A stretch of 41,966 nucleotides of DNA, taken from IMG/VR virus record IMGVR_UViG_3300042691_005685, positions 1-41,966 of that record; one strand, written 5' to 3'. Of this stretch, positions 13,360 to 21,204 are shown one piece after another. The stretch comes from a virus. Both the position numbers and the translations under genes were made by a program. Within the stretch, counting starts at the first letter, position 1. Every line of letters starts with the position of its first letter. Below the pieces are notes generated by a model, which worked only from the letters and a program-made list of their open reading frames with translations, was not told where the DNA came from and searched no databases.

Positions 13360-14103
13360 ATGGCTAATTTAAAAGATCCTAAGGCAGAAGAAAGAGATTT
13401 AGAACTTCAGAAGTTGTTTGAGAGTGTTCCGTATGAAACTGAAATGTTTGTAGAGCTTCCGTCTAAGGGAAGATTCTACCCTAGTTTTACTGGAGTTAAA
13501 GTAATTCCGTTATTATTTGAGGATGAGCAAAAGATCCTCATGTCTAGAAATAAGAATATTAACCCAGTCAATGAGATTTTAGCCAAGTGCGTACAGGGAA
13601 TCAATATTAGCGATCTTCTAGCCATGGATAAACTTTATCTTTTAATGAAGATAAAAGAGTTATCTTATGGGCCAGAATATAAGTTTTCTGTTATTTGCCC
13701 AGCCTGTAACGTCCCCACAGACTCTGCGCTTTTAATTGAAGGTATCCCAATAAATAGAGTTCCAGATGATCTTGTTGATCCCAGAGAAGTAACTCTGCCT
13801 ATGTTAAGAGTTAAGGCTCAGATAAGATTCCCAAGAAGCTCAGACGAACAATATTTTAACACGACAGAAAACACTATTAATAATCTTTATCGTGTTGTTG
13901 TATCTCTAAATGGAAATGAGGACCCTATTTTTATCTCAAAAGCGATAAAAAAGATGCATATTAGAGATATTAAGACTATAGAAAAGGAAGTAAATAGAGC
14001 GGAATACGGAATCAGTACTAACTTCCAGTTTGACTGTCCGTCCTGCAAGCATTCAACGACATTAGCGATTCCGTTTGATGCAAATTTTTTTTCAGTGAAC
14101 TAA
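13360..14103 (+). CDS. gp26/T4_baseplate-family protein with zinc ribbon (247 aa; frame-0 product)
   Basis: The N-terminal ELPSKGRFYP near 32-41, followed by VKVIPLLFEDEQKIL, fits the T4 gp26 family (Pfam T4_baseplate, PF12322). A two-part zinc ribbon is formed by CPAC at 113-116 and CPSC at 226-229. T4 gp26 (208 aa) is named a baseplate hub subunit, though its presence in the finished baseplate is doubtful and an assembly role is plausible. The last codons run through eight T residues, creating a T TTT TTT slippery heptamer at 14085-14091 in the correct phase for -1 frameshifting. The frame-0 product ends ANFFSVN. The start ATG at 13360 is 34 bp from the divergent helicase start. Confidence 0.82.
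   Translation: MANLKDPKAEERDLELQKLFESVPYETEMFVELPSKGRFYPSFTGVKVIPLLFEDEQKILMSRNKNINPVNEILAKCVQGINISDLLAMDKLYLLMKIKELSYGPEYKFSVICPACNVPTDSALLIEGIPINRVPDDLVDPREVTLPMLRVKAQIRFPRSSDEQYFNTTENTINNLYRVVVSLNGNEDPIFISKAIKKMHIRDIKTIEKEVNRAEYGISTNFQFDCPSCKHSTTLAIPFDANFFSVN
14085..14091 (+). promoter_or_regulatory. Predicted -1 ribosomal frameshift site T TTT TTT
   Basis: Seven T residues in the phase X XXX XXX relative to the gp26-like frame: the last T of AAT, then the two Phe codons 243 and 244. After a one-base slip, both tRNAs can re-pair with TTT. The next codon in the -1 frame is TTC at 14091. The zero-frame stop follows 4 codons after the slip. I did not identify a clear downstream pseudoknot by eye. 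Confidence 0.7.
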
Positions 14104-14267
14104 GCAGTAGTTTAACTATAGATGAACTACTGTTACAAGCCTACATATTAGTTAACAAGTGTAGTTTTACTTATTCTGACGTTAAAAAGATGACTAAACT
14201 CGAAAGAGCTAGTTTTCTTAAGTTTTACGCAGATGACATAGAACGAATGAATAAGGCGAATAGCTAA
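14091..14267 (+). CDS. Frame -1 extension of the gp26-like protein (58 codons)
   Basis: An open frame with no ATG for its first 33 codons, reading FSELSSSLTIDELL, then QAYILVNKCSFTYSDV, then KKMTKLERASFLKFYADDIE, ending TAA at 14265-14267. It is reached only by -1 slippage at 14085-14091, or by a separate low-efficiency start. The fusion product would be 302 aa: 244 from frame 0 plus 58. The stop lies one base before the ATG of the next gene at 14269, the tight spacing expected if this frame is translated. The arrangement copies the G/GT tail assembly chaperone pairs of many tailed phages, which also precede the tape-measure gene. A sequencing indel in the T-run splitting one gene is the alternative. 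Confidence 0.7.
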   Translation, partial: FSELSSSLTIDELLLQAYILVNKCSFTYSDVKKMTKLERASFLKFYADDIERMNKANS

Positions 14268-14268
14268 T

Positions 14269-15201
14269 ATGTACATTAATAACATTTCTGTTAACACCCG
14301 TCACAATAAACCAACAGTTTCATCAAGAACTGCTTTATTGGCTTACTTTTATAATGACGGACAGTACAAAGACCCTGAGTCGATCAGCGCAGTCTCAATC
14401 TTCAAGTCATCTGATAACTTCTACCCAAGCTCAGTAATAGGAAGCGATGGTCAGATAAAGAATAGTGCCTCAGGATTAGTCCTGATGAACTTTGCTAACT
14501 CTGCCGCTGCGACTGATAACGTAGTCTTCAATGCTTCCAACTATTCAATTGGAGCTTCTGGAATCTACAGACTCAGAGAGGGAGTTTATGCGGTAGTCTT
14601 AGATACTAACGCTGTAAGTGCCATATTCAATCTTTCGGGAAACAACCCAATAACTAATAGGGTTGAATTGAATGGCGAGTATCTGGATGTCTGGACTGCC
14701 GAACTGAGCCAAGGAACAGACCTAACGACTCTTATAAACACATTTGAGTTAGACTACGATAGGTTCTTCTCAACTACCGAGCCGCTAATGTTTAGAGCGG
14801 CTACAAGATTAGCTAATAGACAAATTGTACTTGGCTCTAAGATTGATCTAAAGTTTACTAATGAGATTACAATAGAGAATACAAATATCGACACTTCAAT
14901 CCTAAATCTTTTCAAGCAATCATTAGTGGTAAATCCACAGCTTGAAATCTTGAAGGAGAACGTCGAAAGAAATCTACCAGCTAGAGTAACGGTATCATCT
15001 TTCAGCCAGACATCAGCCTTATGTGATGTAACCTCAGATAATACCGTTATATTTAATTGGGATACTGAAGCTCTAAAGACTCATCCAAGATTAATAGATG
15101 GAACTCTTGGATCTCTGACAGGTGCGTATTCTGCTAGAATAAAGTTTGATATACTCAATCAGACTTTCTATTCTAACATCTTCTCATTCATATTGAGTTG
15201 A
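14269..15201 (+). CDS. Probable virion structural protein (310 aa)
   Basis: A beta-rich, Ser/Asn/Thr-rich protein (MYINNISVNTRHNKPTVSSRT...) with no Cys pair motif and no membrane span; this composition is typical of tail or baseplate components. The start lies one base after the stop of the frame -1 extension of the gp26-like gene, so it is probably translationally coupled to the frameshift product. Its 3-prime end overlaps the convergent primase gene by 14 nt. Position suggests a tail or hub protein, but I do not recognise the family. Confidence 0.6.
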   Translation: MYINNISVNTRHNKPTVSSRTALLAYFYNDGQYKDPESISAVSIFKSSDNFYPSSVIGSDGQIKNSASGLVLMNFANSAAATDNVVFNASNYSIGASGIYRLREGVYAVVLDTNAVSAIFNLSGNNPITNRVELNGEYLDVWTAELSQGTDLTTLINTFELDYDRFFSTTEPLMFRAATRLANRQIVLGSKIDLKFTNEITIENTNIDTSILNLFKQSLVVNPQLEILKENVERNLPARVTVSSFSQTSALCDVTSDNTVIFNWDTEALKTHPRLIDGTLGSLTGAYSARIKFDILNQTFYSNIFSFILS

Positions 15202-16138
15202 TTGCAATAGTTAGATCATCAAGTGGTTCAACACTAAGAGCTATCTTCCTAAGGCTCTCTGAGCCTAATCTAACGTAAAGCTCATTCCAGTCCTTGCCGC
15301 CTTCAGGGACAGAGACTCCCACTTCTCCAATCTTGGCTTTGCGAGCCTCCTGAAGGAATTGCGCTGTGCCTTCTTGACCCGCCTTATCTGAGTCGTAGGC
15401 ACAAATGAGGGGGCCTCTGTAAAGACTTAGTTGCGCCATCTGCTCTCTAGACACATGGCAGCTAAGAGTCGTAGTGGCATTGAATCCACAAGCCTTAAGT
15501 GCAAGGCAATCGAACACACCTTCGGTAACAAACAGGTAGTCGAAAGAGTCGTAGTTGAATGGGTATAGAACCTGAGACATCTTAAGATTCTTGCAGTTCA
15601 GGTATTTCGGCCAAGCTTGAGGGCGCAATCCTCTGGCCTGGAAGTAGAACATCTTCCCTTGACCATTGAAGAATGGGATAATCAGCCTGTCCTTGTAGAT
15701 CCCTTCTTTGGCAACGTAGAAGTCGTATTTGCCAAGATTGCGCTCAAGGATGAACTCTGACGCTAGAGCCATCGTATAATCGTCGTAAACGCGCCCTAGA
15801 TCGACTTTCTCAAAGGACCCTGTGTCTGGTAGGGTCGTGATTATCTCCTCTTGTACGGGCTCCTGGGGCTCTTGTAGGAAGCTCTCAAACAGGAACTTCT
15901 CGTAAGCCTGCTTGTAGGTGATCCCCTCAAGCTGGGAATAGAGCTTGACGAAGTTACCTCTATTATGAGTCTTGAAGCATCTCCAAAGCCCAGACTCTAA
16001 ATTTACTGACATATGACGCTTATAGTCATCGTCTATAAATATAGAGGGAATAATAAGTTCAGTTCCGTCGCCAGATAGTCTATTATTAGCCTTAAACTTA
16101 TTTAAACAATAAGTCCTAATAAACTCTGTTCCGATCAT
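15188..16138 (-). CDS. DnaG/gp61-type primase with TOPRIM domain (316 aa)
   Basis: Makes RNA primers for lagging-strand synthesis, in T4-like phages together with the gp41 helicase. TOPRIM motifs are clear: VTEGVFDCLAL with E206, CAYDSDKAG with D249 and D251, and GKDWNE near 281-286. The length is close to T4 gp61 (342 aa). The N-terminal region aligns in shape with the primase zinc domain (SVNLESGLWRCFKTHNRGNF, 44-63) but lacks the usual CxxH/CxxC ligands, keeping only C54 and H58. The open frame continues upstream to 16279, but that extension is antisense to the nuclease gene. The ATG at 16138 (MIGTEF) or 16144 (MNMIGT) is preferred. With 16138, the two divergent start codons overlap in CATG. 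Confidence 0.85.
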   Translation of the reverse strand: MIGTEFIRTYCLNKFKANNRLSGDGTELIIPSIFIDDDYKRHMSVNLESGLWRCFKTHNRGNFVKLYSQLEGITYKQAYEKFLFESFLQEPQEPVQEEIITTLPDTGSFEKVDLGRVYDDYTMALASEFILERNLGKYDFYVAKEGIYKDRLIIPFFNGQGKMFYFQARGLRPQAWPKYLNCKNLKMSQVLYPFNYDSFDYLFVTEGVFDCLALKACGFNATTTLSCHVSREQMAQLSLYRGPLICAYDSDKAGQEGTAQFLQEARKAKIGEVGVSVPEGGKDWNELYVRLGSESLRKIALSVEPLDDLTIAINSI

Positions 16139-16961
16139 GTTCATAAATAATATTAGTGCTTCAAGAAGTGATATTATAGACCAGTGCCTCTGGAAATATA
16201 ATCTCAAATACAATCTGAAGATACCAGGATTTGGATCTAAGAATGAGGAATCTTTGAACTTCGGATCATTTATACACAAGATCTTTGAACTTGGGTATAA
16301 AGATAATGACGCTAAAGCGTTGATGAAGTTAGCTGAGTCTGAGAGGGGGACCTACAAAGTTCCTTTCGGAATGAATGATCGTATCAAAGTTTGCATTGAA
16401 AACTTTATCGTTTGGAACGGCAAACTTGGCGAGACGATCTCAACAGAGGGTATGTTTGAGGTTCCCTTAGACAAAGAGCACGATATTAAATATATCGGCA
16501 TCATCGACCGTGTAGTTAAGGGCAAGGATGGGGGTTATCTTGTAATTGACTACAAGACCTCAAAGAAAGAGAAGAAGACTAAGGATCTTTTGGATGACAA
16601 GCAGCTAATGGGTTATGCTTATGCCATCCACGAGAAATACGGGGTAGACTACACAAGTATCTGGTGTGCCCATTACTATCCCGTTACTGGCAACTTCTAC
16701 CCAGTCAGATTCTCAAAGGCTCAGATCTGGAACTGGAGGAAGAAGGAGATTGATAAGGTCTGGAGAATCCGCAAGAAGACTAAGGACGAATTCCCTCCTC
16801 AAAAGAACATCTTCTGCGATTACTGTGAGTTCCAGCCAGTCTGCCCTCATTACAGCACTCAAGAGCAAGTCTGCACGAGGCTGGAGGAACAGGTTAAACT
16901 CCGAGACGAACAGAAGAAATTAACGGAGAACAAGCCAGAAAACAAACCCGCCAATAACTAG
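16137..16961 (+). CDS. RecB/Cas4-type PD-(D/E)XK nuclease with Fe-S cysteines (274 aa)
   Basis: N-terminal SASRSDIIDQC begins the typical PDDEXK_1 fold. The active site is H47 (GSFIHKIFE), D124 (GIIDRV), D138-Y-K140 (VIDYKTS) and Q156 with GYAYA. Four Cys, C17 plus C227, C230 and C236 (C-x2-C-x5-C), match the 4Fe-4S cluster layout of AddB, Cas4 and RecB-family exonucleases. A 5-prime to 3-prime single-strand exonuclease role in recombination or repair is likely. It is not part of a CRISPR system here, since no cas genes or arrays are present. The start ATG at 16137 overlaps the divergent primase start. The 3-prime end has a Lys/Glu/Asn/Pro-rich tail that overlaps a leftward 40-aa gene by 42 nt. 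Confidence 0.88.
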   Translation: MFINNISASRSDIIDQCLWKYNLKYNLKIPGFGSKNEESLNFGSFIHKIFELGYKDNDAKALMKLAESERGTYKVPFGMNDRIKVCIENFIVWNGKLGETISTEGMFEVPLDKEHDIKYIGIIDRVVKGKDGGYLVIDYKTSKKEKKTKDLLDDKQLMGYAYAIHEKYGVDYTSIWCAHYYPVTGNFYPVRFSKAQIWNWRKKEIDKVWRIRKKTKDEFPPQKNIFCDYCEFQPVCPHYSTQEQVCTRLEEQVKLRDEQKKLTENKPENKPANN

Positions 16962-17042
16962 CATTTCAAAAAATCCTGGCCCCTTACTATTAGAGGTAAC
17001 AATAAACTTTTGAATAAAATCTTGCTGGTCGAAGTTAGACAT
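16920..17042 (-). CDS. Small C-terminal-anchored membrane protein (40 aa)
   Basis: A 40-residue frame from ATG 17042 to TAA at 16920-16922 (MSNFDQQDFIQKF...). The last 18 residues (GFFEMLVIGGFVFWLVLR) form one hydrophobic helix, giving a tail-anchored topology. It overlaps the end of the upstream leftward 102-aa gene by 8 nt, consistent with coupled translation, and overlaps the 3-prime end of the convergent nuclease gene by 42 nt. It fills an otherwise unexplained gap. No family recognised. Confidence 0.55.
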   Translation of the reverse strand: MSNFDQQDFIQKFIVTSNSKGPGFFEMLVIGGFVFWLVLR

Positions 17043-17343
17043 AATCTTCTAGGTTGATGGATTCGATCTTGCCAAGGATCATAGGGTAGTACAACTCACT
17101 GTCAATATCATTTAAAAAATTTATCACGATTTCTTGATTAAATCCAGAGTCTATAATTAAGAATTTGCACAAAGAGTTTAACTTTAAAGGCTTTTGTTTC
17201 TTTAATGAATCTAAGATTTTTATTTGAAATAATCGTATTAATCTTTCTCCATATTTCATTTTCCATTTATCTAAGAAATCTATACTCATAGTAAATTCTA
17301 TAAGTTCCATTAAATCTATTAACTCTGTATCTATATTATCCAT
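17035..17343 (-). CDS. Hypothetical protein (102 aa)
   Basis: A 102-residue, mainly helical acidic protein (MDNIDTELIDLMELIEFTM...) rich in Leu, Ile, Lys and Asp, with no membrane span or metal motif. The start at 17343 is preceded by AAGG with 5 nt spacing. It is the first of two leftward genes between the nuclease and the 154-aa gene, and it diverges from the latter over a 57-bp AT-rich gap. No family recognised. Confidence 0.65.
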   Translation of the reverse strand: MDNIDTELIDLMELIEFTMSIDFLDKWKMKYGERLIRLFQIKILDSLKKQKPLKLNSLCKFLIIDSGFNQEIVINFLNDIDSELYYPMILGKIESINLEDYV

Positions 17344-17400
17344 TTATACCTTAAAATAATTAGATAAATATAGACTGGAGACAGTTAAAAATAGAAAAAA

Positions 17401-17865
17401 ATGTCCTACCCTGCATCAAAAAAACTTTCTGACGGTCAGATGGCCTTCCAGACTGAATTTGATGATAACTTAAAAGTAGTAGAAACTGCTGTAGCTGGTG
17501 TTATGGCAGGAGATATTGTTAGCTTTAATTATGCTGGGTCAGAACGAATTGGGCTTGTAGTTAAGTCTAGAAGAACCGATTTCTCTGGATCTTTCAGGTC
17601 CACCAGAGGAAATACCTTACTTAATGTGTTTCTTCTAGACTCAATAAGTAATTCAGATTGCAGGCTAATAATAAATACTTTGTACAGGAATCGTATTAGG
17701 GCTACTTATGTTAACAGTCCTAAAGTTTTAAGTGCTTTCTTAGGCAAGGAAAACTTTAGGACTTTTAATGCGGCTCTAATAGCAGATATCAGACTTTACC
17801 TTATAATTAACAGGGATGAGGTAAAAGAAGAAGAAGAGAAGATACCCGAAGAGGATGAATTATAA
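17401..17865 (+). CDS. Hypothetical tail-cluster protein (154 aa)
   Basis: A 154-residue protein with a likely compact beta domain (AGDIVSFNYAGSERIGLVVKSRR near 39-60; key residues D41, G48, R51, G53) and a very acidic C-terminus (KEEEEKIPEEDEL). The start at 17401 is preceded by an A-rich tract (GAAAAAAATG) and no Shine-Dalgarno sequence. The stop codon overlaps the ATG of the tape-measure-like gene (TAATGG). Position right before the tape measure suggests a tail-assembly or tail-completion protein. I do not recognise the family. Confidence 0.6.
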   Translation: MSYPASKKLSDGQMAFQTEFDDNLKVVETAVAGVMAGDIVSFNYAGSERIGLVVKSRRTDFSGSFRSTRGNTLLNVFLLDSISNSDCRLIINTLYRNRIRATYVNSPKVLSAFLGKENFRTFNAALIADIRLYLIINRDEVKEEEEKIPEEDEL

Positions 17866-19895
17866 TGGCAAACAGAGCAGATACAAATAGAGCTTTGGAA
17901 AGACTAATCTCCGCTCTTGAAGGAAATAGAAAAGCTCAATTAGGTCTCCTTAACCCACTTGAAAGTGTCGCAATGAACTTTATGAATGGGGGTCCATTTG
18001 TAAAGGCAGCCAACAGTCTTGTAGATTCTTTAGGTTCAGTAGTCAGCCCAACAAATAATTTGATGGGTGCTATGAAAGAATCAGATGAACTGCAAAAGAA
18101 GTTGCTTGGATCGAATAGCAATTTGACCACCTTCATGGATAAGAATAGTGAAGCACTAGAAGGATTAAGAGGTGGTTTATTTGATAATGCTCAAGAGCTA
18201 TTTACAAACTTTCAAGATGGATTAAGATTTAACTCTGATTCCTTGAATGTTCTTCAAAATAGAATGAGACTGACTGGACAATCAACAGATCAGTTAAGAA
18301 ATACTACCAAAACACTTTTAGGAATAACCAATAATGATATTGACGCAGTAGGAAGATTATCCAAGACAAATATGGATCTTGGAAGAACCTACATGGTCAC
18401 TAATGATAAACTATTAGAGGCTTTAGATAGAAATACTGAAGTTCTTGATTTTGCTTCCTTATTTGATGAGGGTGAGCAAACATCAGATGCGATAATGAAG
18501 CTAACTGCTCAACTTACTGATAAGGGCGTAAATGTTCAAAAGCAACAAACTATAATAAAGTTTCTAGCTGATCAAAGCATTGAGACGATGCAGATGAGAC
18601 AGAAGCTTGGCATATCTGTTGACATTTTTGATCAGATAGCGAAGGGACAAGTTTCATTAGAAGATGTTTTAGGTAGCATAAACAGCTACTCAAAACAAAA
18701 TTTAATAAGCAATAACAAAACAGCAAGTGATATAGCCTTAAAAGGATTAGGTGATGGCATAAAAGAAGTAGTCATTGCATCTAACCAAGTTGGTAATGCT
18801 TTAGGTAGATCGACTGATGATGTTAAAAAATACAGAAGTAAGGAAGATCAGTTTTATGATACATTTGAGACTTCACAAAAAGAAGCTAAAGAGTTTTATG
18901 ATAAAACAGTAACAGACTTTTATGATGTGATGAAGCCAACCCCAGAAATACTAAAAGCAATTCAAATAGGTATGCTTGGTTCTCTGGCTGGGGGTTTAAT
19001 AAAAGGTAGTGTTCAAGGTATTCAAGGAATTATTGCAAATCTCTCAGTAAAATTTAAACCATTAGATAATTTAAAGAACATAGGAATTTTAAGTCCTGCG
19101 GCACTTGCAAATCAAGCAGCTAATCAAACATCCAAATCAATGTTAGGTGGAATGGTTAGATTCCTTCCTGGCTTATTAGGCCAAGGGTTAAAATTCCTTG
19201 GACCTATTGGATTTGTCTTAGGCACTGCTTTACCGTTAATAACTGATCTCTTTTCTTCAAACAAAGAGAAAGAAGTTGATTTAAATGAAGCTACTAATGA
19301 TTTAAATAAATCAGTAGCAGAATTAAATAACAATGCTAATTATTTAAAAAATATAACTTCAGCAGATAAAGGAGTTAATATTGAAAGACAGGCAATGATT
19401 GACAATCAAAAGCAGCAGATTGAGAAAATAAATAAGTTTGTTCAATCATTACAAGACGATGGTTCTGATGAAAAATTAGTAGCTTCAATAAAAGCTGATG
19501 CAGCAAAGCATATAGCAAAATTGAATGCAATCGCTGAACAAGGTAGAAAATCTAATTTAAGCCAAAAGCAATTAGAAGATCTTAACAAGCAAGCGATGGA
19601 ATCATCTAATCAGTTTAGTAAGAGTATACAAGAAAATACTCAGATTACTGCTGAGAAGACTGCTATCATTGCAAAACCAATTGAAAAAGAGAATGAGAAG
19701 GATAAACCAGAAAAGCTAAGAACCAGCTTGGATGATATGTTAGCTCAATCTGTTGGTAGAGCTTTATCAATATCTTTACCAAAGAGTGATGGTAAGACTG
19801 AAGAGTTATTAAAAGAACTGAAAGAAGCCAATAGAGTTAGACTTCAGGTGTTAGAAGAGACAAGAAAGAGTTCTAGAGGATATATGGGTAACTAA
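17865..19895 (+). CDS. Tape-measure-like tail protein (gp29 position, 676 aa)
   Basis: A long, helical, Gln/Asn/Lys-rich protein. Two hydrophobic, Gly-rich segments lie at about residues 356-390 and 425-465 (LGSLAGGLIKG; FLPGLLGQGLKFLGPIGFVLGTALP), separated and flanked by coiled-coil-prone regions. This architecture is that of phage tape-measure proteins, which set tail length and contact the membrane during DNA entry. T4 gp29 has 590 aa, close to this size. The following gene looks like gp48/gp54, which also follow gene 29 in T4. There is no direct sequence match I can assert, so the call rests on architecture and context. Confidence 0.65.
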   Translation: MANRADTNRALERLISALEGNRKAQLGLLNPLESVAMNFMNGGPFVKAANSLVDSLGSVVSPTNNLMGAMKESDELQKKLLGSNSNLTTFMDKNSEALEGLRGGLFDNAQELFTNFQDGLRFNSDSLNVLQNRMRLTGQSTDQLRNTTKTLLGITNNDIDAVGRLSKTNMDLGRTYMVTNDKLLEALDRNTEVLDFASLFDEGEQTSDAIMKLTAQLTDKGVNVQKQQTIIKFLADQSIETMQMRQKLGISVDIFDQIAKGQVSLEDVLGSINSYSKQNLISNNKTASDIALKGLGDGIKEVVIASNQVGNALGRSTDDVKKYRSKEDQFYDTFETSQKEAKEFYDKTVTDFYDVMKPTPEILKAIQIGMLGSLAGGLIKGSVQGIQGIIANLSVKFKPLDNLKNIGILSPAALANQAANQTSKSMLGGMVRFLPGLLGQGLKFLGPIGFVLGTALPLITDLFSSNKEKEVDLNEATNDLNKSVAELNNNANYLKNITSADKGVNIERQAMIDNQKQQIEKINKFVQSLQDDGSDEKLVASIKADAAKHIAKLNAIAEQGRKSNLSQKQLEDLNKQAMESSNQFSKSIQENTQITAEKTAIIAKPIEKENEKDKPEKLRTSLDDMLAQSVGRALSISLPKSDGKTEELLKELKEANRVRLQVLEETRKSSRGYMGN

Positions 19896-19897
19896 AA

Positions 19898-20902
19898 ATG
19901 TATCAAATATTTAATAACAGACAATTACACGAAAGATCTAATCTTACATTTGAGTTTCCGGGCCCAAATGGTCAAATACAAAGAGCATTCATACCATTCC
20001 TAGAGAACTGCGATATCAGTGAATCTCAAAAATCTAACTTAGCTGAGTATTCATTACTAGCTAGAAGTGGAAGTATATTTTCATACCTTGGAGCTAAATC
20101 TAGATCATTTAATCTAACATTTAAAATAACATTCCAACACGTTGTAGATACTTTAGGAGTTGAAGGCATCAATCAAAGATTCAAACAGATTTTTACTGTT
20201 AATGCACAAGAGAACCCCAGAAGTTTATTCTTCCCAAACTCAAGTATTAAGAGTAGTGGTTTTGAAAATGCTTACTATGTCAATCACGCTAAGACTCACA
20301 GAAATTTTTATAAATCATTAAATGGAACTTCTAATGCAAAACAAAAATTTGTTAATAGTTCTATAAATGTTATTAACAATGTTACTAACCAAGTTATTGA
20401 TTTTAAAAACACAATAGTAGACTACCCTCAATTGAATACTGTAGAGGATCAAAACTCCATAGCAGAGCAGGATAAAGTAATAAACATAATTCTATATTGG
20501 ATTAACCTAGTTAGATCATCAGTTAAAAACAATTCAAGAAATACAATTTATGGTTGTCCAATTATAAGAATAACTCATGGCCCGATGTACAATAATGTTC
20601 CATGTGTAACTGATTCTTATTCAATTAAGATTGTTCAAGAAGCTGGTTATGAAGTAGAGAATCTTTTGCCAAAGCAGTTAGAAATCTCTATGTCTCTAAT
20701 GGAGCAAAGAGTTGGAGATTTTGGAGAGTTTAGATCCACCGATGTAGTTAGAGGGGATAATAACACTGGCTGGGAATCATTCATAGAAGAGAATAATATG
20801 GACCCATACAATGGTATTATTATGCCACAAAGAAATCCAATAACTGGAAAGGATGCTCCAAGAGGTGGTTCGTATGGAGTTGATTTAAGACAATTCCTAT
20901 AA
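19898..20902 (+). CDS. Baseplate-tail tube junction protein (gp48/gp54-like, 334 aa)
   Basis: The region EYSLLARSGSIFSYLGAKSRSFNLTFKITFQ (about 50-80; key residues R55, Y63, S68, R69, L73) has the pattern of a small loop plus the T/SRSFNLTF strand seen in tube-initiator proteins of contractile tails. These include T4 gp48 (364 aa) and gp54 (320 aa), which cap the hub and start tube polymerisation. The length and the position right after the tape-measure-like gene agree with T4 order (29, 48, 54). Only one such gene is seen here rather than two. The N-terminus starts 3 nt after the previous stop. Confidence 0.5.
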   Translation: MYQIFNNRQLHERSNLTFEFPGPNGQIQRAFIPFLENCDISESQKSNLAEYSLLARSGSIFSYLGAKSRSFNLTFKITFQHVVDTLGVEGINQRFKQIFTVNAQENPRSLFFPNSSIKSSGFENAYYVNHAKTHRNFYKSLNGTSNAKQKFVNSSINVINNVTNQVIDFKNTIVDYPQLNTVEDQNSIAEQDKVINIILYWINLVRSSVKNNSRNTIYGCPIIRITHGPMYNNVPCVTDSYSIKIVQEAGYEVENLLPKQLEISMSLMEQRVGDFGEFRSTDVVRGDNNTGWESFIEENNMDPYNGIIMPQRNPITGKDAPRGGSYGVDLRQFL

Positions 20903-20910
20903 GGTGAAAT

Positions 20911-21204
20911 ATGAATTATTTTAATCATTTAAAGATTGGTTCGAATCAATACACTCACAAGAATAAAAAAGTAGTTTCATCAATTAATTCATTTGAGATA
21001 GAGACATACTTAAATAACTTAGAGAATTTTGAATATGATATAGGAGTTGTTCCTGCTGGATTTGAGCATAGAGCAGATTTAATATCTGATGTATTTTACA
21101 ACACTCCTACATTAGATTGGTTGATTTGTTGGGCCAATAATGTGGATGATCCATTCCAGAAGTTGAATGCTGGCGATGAATTAAAAATACCTAAATTAAT
21201 ATAA
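20911..21204 (+). CDS. Baseplate wedge protein gp53-like (97 aa)
   Basis: The C-terminal half, FYNTPTLDWLICWANNVDDP then FQKLNAGDELKIP, is the hallmark of the gp53/LysM-like wedge family, in which a Y/W-rich helix is followed by (L/W)ANN(I/V)xDPF and a short beta hairpin. T4 gp53 (196 aa) joins wedges to the hub; this is a short version. A Shine-Dalgarno sequence (AAGGTGA) precedes the ATG at 20911. The stop overlaps the next start (ATAATG). Confidence 0.75.
   Translation: MNYFNHLKIGSNQYTHKNKKVVSSINSFEIETYLNNLENFEYDIGVVPAGFEHRADLISDVFYNTPTLDWLICWANNVDDPFQKLNAGDELKIPKLI

Noticed and set aside
14269-15201. The 310-aa protein as the gp27 hub
   Set aside because: Position after the gp26-like gene would fit T4 order, but I see no gp27-like sequence feature, so it is left as unknown.
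16139-16279. Upstream extension of the primase frame
   Set aside because: It is antisense to the nuclease N-terminus, which carries conserved residues including the first Fe-S cysteine.
16137-16961. Nuclease as part of a CRISPR-Cas adaptation system
   Set aside because: The C17 and C-x2-C-x5-C layout is shared with Cas4, but no cas1, cas2 or repeat array is visible; a recombination nuclease is more likely.
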